64,000 nucleotides of DNA, taken from contig NZ_WBOF01000003.1 of the NCBI RefSeq assembly GCF_009569385.1, positions 248,001 through 312,000 of the forward strand, written 5' to 3'. This stretch comes from Streptomyces kaniharaensis. Its GTDB lineage: Bacteria; Actinomycetota; Actinomycetes; Streptomycetales; Streptomycetaceae. The position numbers and the translations under genes were made by a program. Shown here piece after piece: positions 49,470 to 57,393 of the stretch. The notes under the pieces are model-generated. The model was not told the DNA's origin. It worked only from the letters and a program-made list of their open reading frames with translations, and searched no databases. Numbering within the stretch: the stretch's first letter is position 1; every line of letters starts with the position of its first letter.

Positions 49470-51527
49470 TCACACCATAGGCGCAGGGGCGTAGCCGGCC
49501 GGGCGGGTGGTGAACGTGCCGCGGCCCTGGGTACGCGAGCGCAAACGGGTCGCGTAGCCGAACAGCTCGGCCAGCGGCACCAGGGCCGTCACCGTGGCGG
49601 CGGCCTGCGCGATGGCGGTGGCCTGGACGCTGCCGCGGCGGGCCGCGAGGTCGCCGAGCACTGTGCCCAGGGCATCCTCGGGCACGCTCACCGTCACCTG
49701 CGCAAGCGGCTCCAGGAGCTGGAGCCGGCCTGCGCGCAGCGCTTCACGCAGACCCTGGCGTGCGGCGGTGCGGAAGGCCAGCTCGGAGGAGTCCTTGGAG
49801 TGAGTGGCCCCGTCGGTGAGGGTCACGCGCACGCCGGTGACCGGATGGCCGCCGAGCGGGCCCGTGGAAAGAGCCTCGCGGCATCCCTCCTCGACGGCCT
49901 GCACGTACTCGCGCGGCACCCGTCCGCCGGTGACGGTGGACGTGAACACGAAATCCTCCTCACAACTGTCTTCGAGGGGCTGGACATCGAGCACCAGGTG
50001 CGCGAACTGGCCCGCGCCGCCCTCCTGTTTCACATGCCGGTGGACGAAGCCGGAGACGCCCTCCACCAGGCGCTCGCGGTGGGCGACCTGCGGGCGGCCC
50101 ACCACCGTGTCGACCCCGTGGTCGCGGCGGATCTTCTCCACCGCGACCTCCAGGTGCAGCTCCCCCAGTCCCGACAGCGTGCGCTGCCCGGTCTCGGGGT
50201 CGGTGCGGGGCCTGAGCGAGGGGTCCTCCTCCGCCAGGCGGGCCAGGGCCTGGGCCAGCTTGTCGGTGTCGGCAGCGCGACGGGCCTCGACGGCGACGGT
50301 GACGACCGGTTCGGCGCTGACCGGGGCCTCCAGCAGGATGGGGGCGGCGGGTGCGCACAGGGTGGCGCCGGGGCGGGCGGCCTTGGGGCCGATCACGGCG
50401 ACGATGTCGCCGGCCAGGGCGTGGCGCAACTCGCTGTGCCGGTCGGCCTGTACGCGCAGGATGCGGGCGATGCGCTCGGTGCGGCCGGTGGTGGCATCCA
50501 GCACGGTGTCTCCTTTCTCCAGTCGGCCGGCGTAGACGCGCAGGTAGGTGAGGCGTCCGGTGGGGGCGGCGTTCACCTTGAACGCCAGGGCGGTGAAGGG
50601 CTGTTCGGGGTCGGCGGCGCGCTGCTGCGGCGTGTCGTCGGCCAGGCTTGCGGCGCCCCGGACCGCCGGAACGTCCAGCGGGGAGGGCAGGTAGGCGATG
50701 GCGGCGTCCAGGAGCGGTTCGATGCCGCGGTTGCGGTAGGCGGATCCGCACAGCACCACCACTGCCTCGCCGCTGAGGGTCAGCTCCCGCAGGACGGCGG
50801 TGAGGGTGGCGATGCTGAGCGTCCCGTCGGCACAGAACTCCTCAAGCGCGCCGGGGTGCAGCTCGGCGACCGCCTCCTCCAGAACGCGCCGACGCGCCGC
50901 GGCCTCAGCGGCCAGGTGCACGGGCACCGGGCCCTCCCGCATGCCCTCCTCGCCGCCGCTCCAGGTGAGGGCGCGCAGGCGCAGCAGGTCGATGACTCCG
51001 ACGAACTCGCCCTCGGCACCGATCGGCAGCTGCACGGCCAGCGGATGCGGGTGCAGGCGCTCGCGGATGGAGGCGAGCGCCGCATCCAGGTCGGCGCCGG
51101 AGCGGTCCAGCTTGTTGACGAACGCGATCCTCGGCACGCCGTGGCGCTCGGCGGCCCGCCACACCGACTCGCTCTGCGGCTCGACGCCGGCGACCGCGTC
51201 GAACACCGCGATCGCGCCGTCCAGCACACGCAGCGAGCGCTCGACCTCGTCGGCGAAGTCGACGTGGCCGGGGGTGTCGATGAGATTGACCCGGTGCCCG
51301 GCCCAGGCGCAGCTGACGGCAGCGGCGAAGATGGTGATGCCGCGGTCGCGTTCCTGCGGGTCGAAGTCGGTGACGGTGGTGCCGTCGTGGACCTCGCCGC
51401 GCTTGTGGATGGCACCGGTGAGGTAGAGGATCCGCTCGGTGACGGTGGTCTTGCCGGCGTCGACGTGGGCGAGGATGCCGAGGTTGCGGACGGCGGCGAT
51501 GGTGCTGCTGGTGGTGTCGGTGCGCAT
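49470..51527 (-). CDS. elongation factor G paralogue
   Basis: 685 residues from the ATG reading MRTDTTSSTIAAVRNLG. GTPase motifs are intact: G1 AHVDAGKTT, G3 DTPGHVDF and G4 NKLD, followed by EF-G domains II-V (SGLGELHLEVAVEKIRRDHG, TSTVTGGRVPREYVQAVEEG). It is shorter than housekeeping EF-G (about 708) and stands alone, outside the str operon (rpsL-rpsG-fusA-tuf), so it is an additional EF-G-like translational GTPase as found in many streptomycetes. A role under stress or in antibiotic tolerance is speculative. Confidence 0.9.
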   Translation of the reverse strand: MRTDTTSSTIAAVRNLGILAHVDAGKTTVTERILYLTGAIHKRGEVHDGTTVTDFDPQERDRGITIFAAAVSCAWAGHRVNLIDTPGHVDFADEVERSLRVLDGAIAVFDAVAGVEPQSESVWRAAERHGVPRIAFVNKLDRSGADLDAALASIRERLHPHPLAVQLPIGAEGEFVGVIDLLRLRALTWSGGEEGMREGPVPVHLAAEAAARRRVLEEAVAELHPGALEEFCADGTLSIATLTAVLRELTLSGEAVVVLCGSAYRNRGIEPLLDAAIAYLPSPLDVPAVRGAASLADDTPQQRAADPEQPFTALAFKVNAAPTGRLTYLRVYAGRLEKGDTVLDATTGRTERIARILRVQADRHSELRHALAGDIVAVIGPKAARPGATLCAPAAPILLEAPVSAEPVVTVAVEARRAADTDKLAQALARLAEEDPSLRPRTDPETGQRTLSGLGELHLEVAVEKIRRDHGVDTVVGRPQVAHRERLVEGVSGFVHRHVKQEGGAGQFAHLVLDVQPLEDSCEEDFVFTSTVTGGRVPREYVQAVEEGCREALSTGPLGGHPVTGVRVTLTDGATHSKDSSELAFRTAARQGLREALRAGRLQLLEPLAQVTVSVPEDALGTVLGDLAARRGSVQATAIAQAAATVTALVPLAELFGYATRLRSRTQGRGTFTTRPAGYAPAPMV

Positions 51528-52189
51528 GGCCCGAGATGCCTTTCGGAGATGATCCGGCGATCGAAAAGGGGCGCGCGATTCACTGACGACACGTCAGAAG
51601 TGTGTGCGGGGACACGGCTTGCCCGTGCGCCGCACCGGTGGTCAGGCGGTCGTCGTACTCCAGCGGTGCCGGCCGCGCAGCGGGCACCGCAAGGACGGGG
51701 ACACCAGGATCACCTCGTACCGGGACGCGGGAGAGACGGGCACGGCGATGCGCTGCACGACCATGGCCTTTGCCCTCCCTCTCCTCTTTCGGCGTCACGG
51801 TGCGCGCCCGGGGCCCCCTCTCGGGGCGGCGGCGCGCGTCTGCGGGTGAGTCTAGGCACGACAACGTCCACCCCGCACCGGGATTTTCCTGCGGAAGGGC
51901 GGCCGGCCACGGGAATGACAGCGGCCCACTCCGTGACGCGGCCGGTGCTCAAGCAGGCTGGGCAGGAGCCCTGCCTGCCGGCGCCCGGTCGACGACGCGG
52001 CGCGGGCCGGGGCCGGCGGTGCGATCAGCGGCAAGCCGACCAGTCCGCCGTTGGAGCGAACAGCTCGAGTGGATACCGCACGCCCGGCGCCCGCTCGCCG
52101 ATGATGCCCGTATACGCCGCGCCCGCCCGCGCGAGCACGGACCATCCGGCCGCCCGGGGGCGCGCATCCCCACCAGAGGAGAGACCCCC
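51528..52189. other. 662-nt intergenic region
   Basis: Apart from the possible 40-codon minus-strand gene at 51642-51764, no gene is seen. The right part carries AT-richer words (GGATACCGCAC, CCGTATACGCC), probably the promoter of the hydrolase gene at 52190. Confidence 0.4.
51642..51764 (-). CDS. possible small protein upstream of the EF-G paralogue
   Basis: 40 residues (MVVQRIAVPVSPASRYEVIL, then Ser/Arg-rich) from the ATG at 51764, with GGAGGG 8 nt upstream. Third positions are almost all G or C. After about residue 31 another frame (PLEYDDRLTTGAAHGQAVSP) also looks coding and continues to 51580, so this may be a frameshifted 60-70 residue gene. The family is unknown. Confidence 0.35.
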   Translation of the reverse strand: MVVQRIAVPVSPASRYEVILVSPSLRCPLRGRHRWSTTTA

Positions 52190-53419
52190 GTGTCCGAACT
52201 GGACGACAAGCAGGCCGAGAAGGCGGAGCAGAGCGTCGGCTCGTTCACCCTCGCCGGCCCCCTGGACATCGTCGCCCCCACCCCGCTCCCCTACCCGGTA
52301 CCCGAGCCCGACGAGCAGTGGCAGCTGCCGAACGGCTTCGCCCACGTCTTCTACGGCGAGCGCAACCAGGGCATCACGCGCCCGGTCATCATGGCCGACG
52401 GCTTCAACCTCGGCCGCAGCGACCTGCAGTGGCTGTACGCGGGCCTGGACCGCGACTTCCCGCTGCTGAGCGAGCTGCGCCGGCGCGGCCGCGACGTCAT
52501 CCTGCTCGGTTTCGAGGAGCGCTCCGCCTCCATCCTCGACAACGCGCAGGCCGCCATCGCCGCCATCCAGCGCACCCTCGCCGAGCAGTTCGGCGACGCC
52601 CCGCTGACGGTCGGCGGCTTCAGCATGGGCGGCATGGTCACCCGCTATGCGCTCGCCCGGCTGGAGATGATGCGCATGGACCACCGCACGCGCGTCTACT
52701 TCTCCTACGACACCCCGCACCGCGGCGCCGTCGTGCCGATCGGCCTGCAGGCGTTCGCCCACTTCATCCCGCTGCCGAACGACTTCGCCCGGCAGATGAA
52801 CAGCCCCGCCGCCCGGCAGATGCTCTGGCGCCACTACGACCCGAAGACGGGCCAGATCGGCGTGGCCCCCGAGCGCACCGCGTTCCTGCAGAAGCTGGAG
52901 GAGGCCGGCGGCTGGCCGCGCATTCCGCGCCTGATCGGCCTCGCCAACGGCCGCGGCGACGGCACCGGGCTCGGCATCGAGCCCGGCTCCATGACGATGG
53001 AGGTGCGCCGCATCTACCCCGGCACCACCTTCTACGTCCAGTCCCAGGGCAACAACGCGGTCGTCGCCGAACTCAAGCGCCGCTTCCCCAAGGCCGAGAA
53101 GACGATCACCACCAGCGGCTTCCCGGAGCTGGACGCCGCCCCCGGCGGCATGCTGCGCTCCTACGGCATCCTCGCCGACATGCTGAAGAAGTTCGGCGCC
53201 GAGGTCGACCTGCGCCACGAGCACGTCTGCTTCGTGCCCTCCGTCAGCGCGGTCTCCATCCGCGACCTCGACGAGAACAAGGACCTCTACGCGAACATCG
53301 ACGACCTCGCCCCGGACGAGAGCGACCTCGACGACTTCGTCTGCTCCGGCGCCAACACCGCGCACACCGCCGTCACCGCCGAACTCGGCGAGTGGCTCCT
53401 GGACCGCCTCCCCGACTGA
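52190..53419 (+). CDS. lipase-like alpha/beta hydrolase
   Basis: 409 residues from GTG at 52190 with AGAGGAGAG upstream. No signal peptide; acidic N-terminus (MSELDDKQAEKAEQSVG). Alpha/beta-hydrolase motifs: strand VIMADGFNLGRSDLQWLYAG, VILLGFEERSASIL, the nucleophile elbow VGGFSMGGMVTRYALA (Ser about 143) and a plausible His in VCFVPSVSAVS or LRHEHVC. The region after it contains YFSYDTPHRGAVVPIGLQAF, as in DUF676/PGAP1-like lipases. A terminator hairpin lies at 53451-53476. Substrate unknown; probably an intracellular esterase or lipase. Confidence 0.8.
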   Translation: MSELDDKQAEKAEQSVGSFTLAGPLDIVAPTPLPYPVPEPDEQWQLPNGFAHVFYGERNQGITRPVIMADGFNLGRSDLQWLYAGLDRDFPLLSELRRRGRDVILLGFEERSASILDNAQAAIAAIQRTLAEQFGDAPLTVGGFSMGGMVTRYALARLEMMRMDHRTRVYFSYDTPHRGAVVPIGLQAFAHFIPLPNDFARQMNSPAARQMLWRHYDPKTGQIGVAPERTAFLQKLEEAGGWPRIPRLIGLANGRGDGTGLGIEPGSMTMEVRRIYPGTTFYVQSQGNNAVVAELKRRFPKAEKTITTSGFPELDAAPGGMLRSYGILADMLKKFGAEVDLRHEHVCFVPSVSAVSIRDLDENKDLYANIDDLAPDESDLDDFVCSGANTAHTAVTAELGEWLLDRLPD

Positions 53420-53450
53420 ACCCTCTGATCCGACTCGCGTGATCCGATTC

Positions 53451-53476
53451 GCGGCGGCGGGACTTCCCGCCGCCGC
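53451..53476 (+). terminator. terminator after the lipase-like gene
   Basis: A perfect 11-bp stem (53451-53461 with 53466-53476) and ACTT loop, 31 nt after the stop codon. Confidence 0.75.
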
Positions 53477-53560
53477 GGTGCGGTTGCAGACGGTCCCGGA
53501 TGATGGATCGTCAAGAAGCGACGCGGAAAGGCCTGCAGCGAGCCGGTAGGCTGCGGCGTT

Positions 53561-53968
53561 GTGTTCGAATACCACGGATGGATCAGGGCCCTGGAGAGTG
53601 CCGCCGACGATGACGACGACATCCACCTCGTGGATGCTCGTCTCCGGCAGATCGCCGAGGGCATCGAGCGGCGGATCCGGGAGGTCGACAGCCCGCATCT
53701 CCTCGATCTGCGATGGATGAACGGCGCGGTCTTCATCCACTTCGGGGGTCAGCCGAATCACCCCGATCATCAGATCCTCGACTTCTTCCGGGAGGTCGGC
53801 GAGCGGGCCCCGGGGTCGTACGGCCTGCTGCATGTGCGCGACGACGAAGACCCCGCTCACGGGAACGAGGTCCGCGTCGTCAGGATGGTCCGCGGCCGGG
53901 TGAGCGAGCACCCGGAGCCGCTGTTGTCGCCCTGCATCCCGGTTCTGGAGGATCCGCTCCCGGAGTAG
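53561..53968 (+). CDS. Imm7-family immunity protein (orphan)
   Basis: 135 residues from GTG at 53561 (MFEYHGWIRALESAADDDDD). The N-terminal FEYHGWI, the middle MNGAVFIHFGGQPNHPDHQI, and the C-terminal APGSYGLLHVRDDED and LLSPCIPVLED are the hallmarks of Imm7, a predicted immunity family of bacterial polymorphic toxins. No toxin gene is adjacent on either side, so it may protect against toxins of competing strains. The ALF toxin at 14.6 kb has a different immunity family next to it. Confidence 0.85.
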   Translation: MFEYHGWIRALESAADDDDDIHLVDARLRQIAEGIERRIREVDSPHLLDLRWMNGAVFIHFGGQPNHPDHQILDFFREVGERAPGSYGLLHVRDDEDPAHGNEVRVVRMVRGRVSEHPEPLLSPCIPVLEDPLPE

Positions 53969-54088
53969 CTGCCCGTGCCGCCCCACGCGCGCCGCCCCTG
54001 GGGCGGCACCAAACGCTCGCGACCCGGTAACGTCGGCCATGGCGCAACCCCGCACAGTCAGGGGACGCGCACCCGGGAGACACCCTCG

Positions 54089-54196
54089 ATGACCAAGAGC
54101 GACCAGAACCCCCACACCCCGGCCGGCCGTGCCGCCGAGAAGCTTGCCGCGCAGGGCCCGGTTCCGGCCTCCTGCACCCACCCGAACGGTTTGTAA
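54089..54196 (+). CDS. 35-residue leader-like peptide upstream of AraC regulator
   Basis: Starts ATG with GGGAG upstream and reads MTKSDQNPHTPAGRAAEKLA, ending CTHPNGL with TAA at 54194. The AraC gene's GTG follows after 1 nt and has no ribosome-binding site of its own, so translation of the regulator is likely coupled to this peptide. No family is recognised; it may be a small protein in its own right. Confidence 0.5.
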   Translation: MTKSDQNPHTPAGRAAEKLAAQGPVPASCTHPNGL

Positions 54197-54197
54197 C

Positions 54198-54626
54198 GTG
54201 CCTCGTGTGCCCCTCTCCGACCTCGTCCGGCTCCGCCAGGCCCGTGACACGATGGACCGCGACTACGCGCAGCCACTGGACGTCCCGGCGCTGGCGCGGG
54301 TCGCCCTCATGTCGCCGGGCCACTTCTCGCGCAGCTTCCGCGCCGCGTACGGCGAGACGCCGTACAGCTACCTCATGACGCGCCGGATCGAGCGGGCCAA
54401 GGCACTGCTGCGGCGTGGCGACCTGACGGTGACGGAGGTGTGCATGGCGGTCGGCTGTACGTCGCTGGGCTCGTTCAGCTCGCGGTTCACGGAGCTGGTC
54501 GGTGAGACCCCGAGCGCGTACCGGGCCCGCGACCACGAGAACGGCGCCGCCGTCCCGGCCTGCATCGCCAAGATCCACACCCGGCCGGTCAGGAACGGAG
54601 AAGCGAAAGACAGCCCCGAACCGTAG
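54198..54626 (+). CDS. AraC-family transcriptional regulator
   Basis: 142 residues from GTG at 54198 (GTG 54207 is an alternative). The double HTH of AraC proteins is nearly the whole protein: LDVPALARVALMSPGHFSRS, then GETPYSYLMTRRIERAKALL and VTEVCMAVGCTSLGSFSSRF with VGETPSAYR. No ligand-binding domain is attached. A VOC-family gene follows 10 nt downstream, a common pairing in actinomycetes, so the regulator probably controls that operon. Confidence 0.9.
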   Translation: MPRVPLSDLVRLRQARDTMDRDYAQPLDVPALARVALMSPGHFSRSFRAAYGETPYSYLMTRRIERAKALLRRGDLTVTEVCMAVGCTSLGSFSSRFTELVGETPSAYRARDHENGAAVPACIAKIHTRPVRNGEAKDSPEP

Positions 54627-54636
54627 CGTGAGGGGC

Positions 54637-55053
54637 ATGGACATCACGCTTTCACAGTGCTTCATCGCCGTCGACGACCACGACAAGGCGCTCGCCTTCT
54701 ACCGCGACGTGCTCGGCCTCGAGGTGCGCAACGACGTCGGCTTCGAGGGCATGCGCTGGGTGACCGTCGGCTCGCCGTCGCAGCCCGACGTGGAAATCGT
54801 CCTGGAGCCCCCGCTCGCGGACCCGAACGCCTCGGACGCCGACCGGCAGGCGGTCGCCGAACTGCTGGCCAAGGGCATGCTGCGCGGGGTCATCTTCCGG
54901 ACCGACGACTGCGACGCGACGTTCGAGCGCATCCGCGCCGCGGGCGGTGAGGTCCTGCAGGAGCCGATGGACCAGCCGTACGGCGTACGCGACTGCGCCT
55001 TCCGCGACCCGGCCGGGAACATGCTGCGGTTCAACCAGCCGCGCGGCAGGTAG
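54637..55053 (+). CDS. VOC-family (glyoxalase/bleomycin-resistance-like) protein
   Basis: 138 residues from the ATG at 54637 with GAGGGGC just before it. Two beta-alpha-beta-beta-beta units: MDITLSQCFIAVDDHDKALA, FYRDVLGLEVRNDVGFEGMRW and the second half LRGVIFRTDDCDATFERIRA, ending YGVRDCAFRDPAGNMLRFNQ. Metal-site residues (His/Glu positions) are partly non-canonical, as often in this broad group. It is cotranscribed with the AraC regulator. The reaction is unknown. Confidence 0.9.
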   Translation: MDITLSQCFIAVDDHDKALAFYRDVLGLEVRNDVGFEGMRWVTVGSPSQPDVEIVLEPPLADPNASDADRQAVAELLAKGMLRGVIFRTDDCDATFERIRAAGGEVLQEPMDQPYGVRDCAFRDPAGNMLRFNQPRGR

Positions 55054-55224
55054 CGGGAGCGTTCTGCGGCAGACCGGGTGCTCCCGCAGCAACGCAACTG
55101 GTATGCAAGGGAGTTGTGGAGATTTTCGGACCTGCCGACTGGCAGGTGGGGCAACGGGTAGGCGGCGGTCAGGTACGTCGGCCCGCCCGGGGTCGACGCG
55201 TCAGGATCGCAGGAGGGCGATTCG

Positions 55225-55647
55225 ATGCAGATGTCTGCTGTCCGCCCGGTGCCCGTCACGTTCCCCGACAGTGCACTGCCCGATGTCCCGGTCGATGCGG
55301 AACTCCGCTTCGACACGAGCCTTCCGTACGCGGCATGCCTCGCGTTTCCGCTGGCCCCGTGCGAGTGCACGGGCCGCGATGCCCAGGTGTGCTGGTACTT
55401 CAGCCGCGAACTGCTGCGCGAGGGCCGCTGTGTCCCCACCGGCAGTGGCGACGTGAAAGTCTGCCCGGGGTCCGAGGGCGAGGTCCTCATCACCCTGCGG
55501 GGGCCTACCGGCGAGGCCGTGCTCAGCGCCCCGGAGGATGCCGTCACCGCCTTCCTCTCGGACTCCTTCGCGCTGGTACCCGCCGGGTCGGAGTCCGACC
55601 ACCTCGACGTCGACGCCGCGCTCGACCGGCTTCTCGCCACCGACTGA
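55225..55647 (+). CDS. SsgA-family sporulation/cell division protein (SALP)
   Basis: 140 residues from the ATG at 55225, with AGGAGGG upstream; ATG 55231 is an alternative. Characteristic SALP sequence: VDAELRFDTSLPYAACLAFP, VCWYFSRELLREGRCVPTG, GDVKVCPGSEGEVLITLRGP and a C-terminal FLSDSFALVPAGSE. SsgA-like proteins direct septum placement and spore maturation in sporulating streptomycetes. This one is probably an additional paralogue. It is strong evidence for the organism's group. Confidence 0.93.
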   Translation: MQMSAVRPVPVTFPDSALPDVPVDAELRFDTSLPYAACLAFPLAPCECTGRDAQVCWYFSRELLREGRCVPTGSGDVKVCPGSEGEVLITLRGPTGEAVLSAPEDAVTAFLSDSFALVPAGSESDHLDVDAALDRLLATD

Positions 55648-55770
55648 CCGCGCGCACGGGCACACGGGCGAGGACGAGGTGCGGCGCGATTCGACCGGGC
55701 TACCCGGCTCGCCGTGCGCTCTTCCGTAGAATCCACGGGCCGATCCCGCCGTGTCCGCCTGTAGGAGGCC

Positions 55771-56280
55771 GTGCTGACTCCCACCTCGGGGCCAGGAGTG
55801 CTCGCCCGCCTGGAGACTCTGGTCCGCGAGGCTCCCGCCGACCGGAGCGGAGCGCTGTGGAGGCTCGCGGAGGCGGGGCGGCAACTGGACGCGAACGTGA
55901 TCCGCCTGCTGCCGAACGCCGCGGTCGCCGAGCACGTGGAGCCGGACCTCGATGTCCTCATCCACGTGCTCGGCGGGAGCGGCCGACTGGAGACGGACAG
56001 CATTCCGCAGGACCTGGCGCCGGGGTGCACGGCGTGGCTGCCGCACGGTGCACAACGGTCGCTCTCCGCGGGTCCGACCGGTCTGCTCTACCTCACCGTG
56101 CACCGCCGGCGGCCCGGCCTTGCCATCCGCTCCGCTCCCGTCGGACCGGCGGGCAGCGAGGCGGCGGCTCCGCCCGGCCAGGTCTGCGCCCGCTGCGGGC
56201 GGCTTGCGGGCGAGGCGGACGCACGGTTCTGCAGCCAGTGCGGCGAGCGCCTGCCGACGGCTGCGGGGCCCGGCCGCTGA
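55771..56280 (+). CDS. cupin protein with C-terminal zinc ribbon
   Basis: 169 residues from GTG at 55771; AGGAGG lies very close (2 nt), so the GTG at 55798 may be used instead. The central part (LDANVIRLLPNAAVAEHVEP, DVLIHVLGGSGRLETDS) is a small beta-barrel cupin, but the metal-binding His cluster is incomplete. The C-terminus has a four-cysteine zinc ribbon (CARCGRLAGEADARFCSQCG). Such cupin-zinc-ribbon fusions occur in actinomycetes; their function is not known to me. Confidence 0.7.
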   Translation: MLTPTSGPGVLARLETLVREAPADRSGALWRLAEAGRQLDANVIRLLPNAAVAEHVEPDLDVLIHVLGGSGRLETDSIPQDLAPGCTAWLPHGAQRSLSAGPTGLLYLTVHRRRPGLAIRSAPVGPAGSEAAAPPGQVCARCGRLAGEADARFCSQCGERLPTAAGPGR

Positions 56281-56320
56281 GCGCCACCAGGCCCGCGCTC
56301 GCGGTTGCGGGTGGCGGAGG

Positions 56321-56365
56321 CTCTCGACGGACTGGCTCTCGACGGACTGGCTCGCGACGGACTAC
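56321..56365. repeat. three tandem 15-bp repeats
   Basis: CTCTCGACGGACTGG occurs at 56321-56335 and 56336-56350, with a third copy changed at two positions at 56351-56365. They lie between the convergent cupin and winged-helix genes. Confidence 0.85.
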
Positions 56366-56418
56366 GTGATCCGGACTACGCCCCAGGACCCGCCCCTTCG
56401 CCGACGAGGCGAGACCTT

Positions 56419-56748
56419 TCAGCCGAGATCCTGTTCTGAGCTCGCGCCGACCTGTTGCCGCAGCAGGACAGCCAGCAGCTCCGCCAGGGTCGGGCCACTG
56501 TCGGCGGGGTGGCGCAGTTGCTTGGCGGCGATGACGCGGTACTGGTTGGCCCGGCCGACCCGGTGGTGGGTGAGGTATCCCGCTTCTTCGAGATCGACGA
56601 TGATCCGCTGGACGGCGCGCTCGGTCAGCAGGCAACGGGCGGCGATGTCGCGCACCCTGATCCCCGGGTCCCGGGCGATCTGCACCAGGACGCGTGCGTG
56701 GTTGGTCAGGAACGTCCACTGATGCCCGGCCAACGGCTGCTCTTCCAC
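56419..56748 (-). CDS. winged helix-turn-helix regulator (MarR/ArsR-like)
   Basis: 109 residues from GTG at 56748 (VEEQPLAGHQWTFLTNHARV). Compact winged-helix protein: VRDIAARCLLTERAVQRIIV (recognition helix) and the wing YLTHHRVGRANQYRV. A TATCCT hexamer ends 6 nt before the GTG, so the transcript may be leaderless. It lies next to the respiratory genes to its right and may regulate part of that set. The target is unknown. Confidence 0.8.
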   Translation of the reverse strand: MEEQPLAGHQWTFLTNHARVLVQIARDPGIRVRDIAARCLLTERAVQRIIVDLEEAGYLTHHRVGRANQYRVIAAKQLRHPADSGPTLAELLAVLLRQQVGASSEQDLG

Positions 56749-56904
56749 CCGTCCAGGATAGGGCGCCGGATTCGTCGAAGGAGTCAGGAAATACACGAAA
56801 GCAGATTCGCGACATCGATTCCCGATAGCCCGCATGGAACCGCCGGAGCCGGGCACACGCAGTGTCCGAACGTCCCGTTTACCCGCATGAGAGGGTCGAT
56901 TCCC

Positions 56905-57072
56905 ATGCTGCTACTCGTCCTCATCCTGCTGCTGGCCCTCATCCTGGGCGGCGCCGGATTCGCCGTGCACGTCCTGTGGTGGATCGCGCTGGCCGTCCTG
57001 GTGGTCTGGGTCCTCGGCTTCGTCTTCACCGCGGGCGGCGCCGGCGGCCGTCGGCGGTGGTACCGGTGGTGA
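56905..57072 (+). CDS. small hydrophobic membrane protein
   Basis: 55 residues from the ATG at 56905 (MLLLVLILLLALILGGAGFA), with GAGAGGG upstream; an ATG 18 nt earlier lacks a ribosome-binding site. Two membrane segments (VHVLWWIALAVLVVWVLGFV) and an Arg/Trp-rich C-terminus. This short hydrophobic protein type is widespread in streptomycetes; its function is unknown. It precedes the respiratory cluster. Confidence 0.8.
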   Translation: MLLLVLILLLALILGGAGFAVHVLWWIALAVLVVWVLGFVFTAGGAGGRRRWYRW

Positions 57073-57393
57073 CCACCACCCACATCCCTTGCCGGGGCCG
57101 GCTGTGACCGGCCCCGGCGTCGTCGGGTAGCGCCCGGCCGGTGACGGAACGGCCCTGCACGTTCCGCCGTTGGAGTGTTCTGCCGCCGCGTGAAGGAGCA
57201 ACCGGCATTGCTCGGCCGCCCTGCACGGGGGTGGCCGCACTAGGTTGCCTGGCGTGGAGGTAACCAAGGTTTCGCCTCGTGGCCGCGTCATCCGCCCATC
57301 CGGTTCTCTGCGCAGGGCAGGGGCCCTGCGCAGCACCGTCCGTACGACACGGGCCGACCGGCAGGTCGTCACGCGGGCGGAAGGCCGGAACCG
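57073..57393. other. 321-nt intergenic region upstream of qcrB
   Basis: No gene. Contains promoter-like TAGGTT (near 57243) and a GC-rich hairpin-prone stretch right after the small hydrophobic protein gene. Confidence 0.35.

Noticed and set aside
56281-56418. CRISPR or iteron array from 15-bp repeats
   Set aside because: Only three contiguous copies with no spacers and no replication gene nearby.
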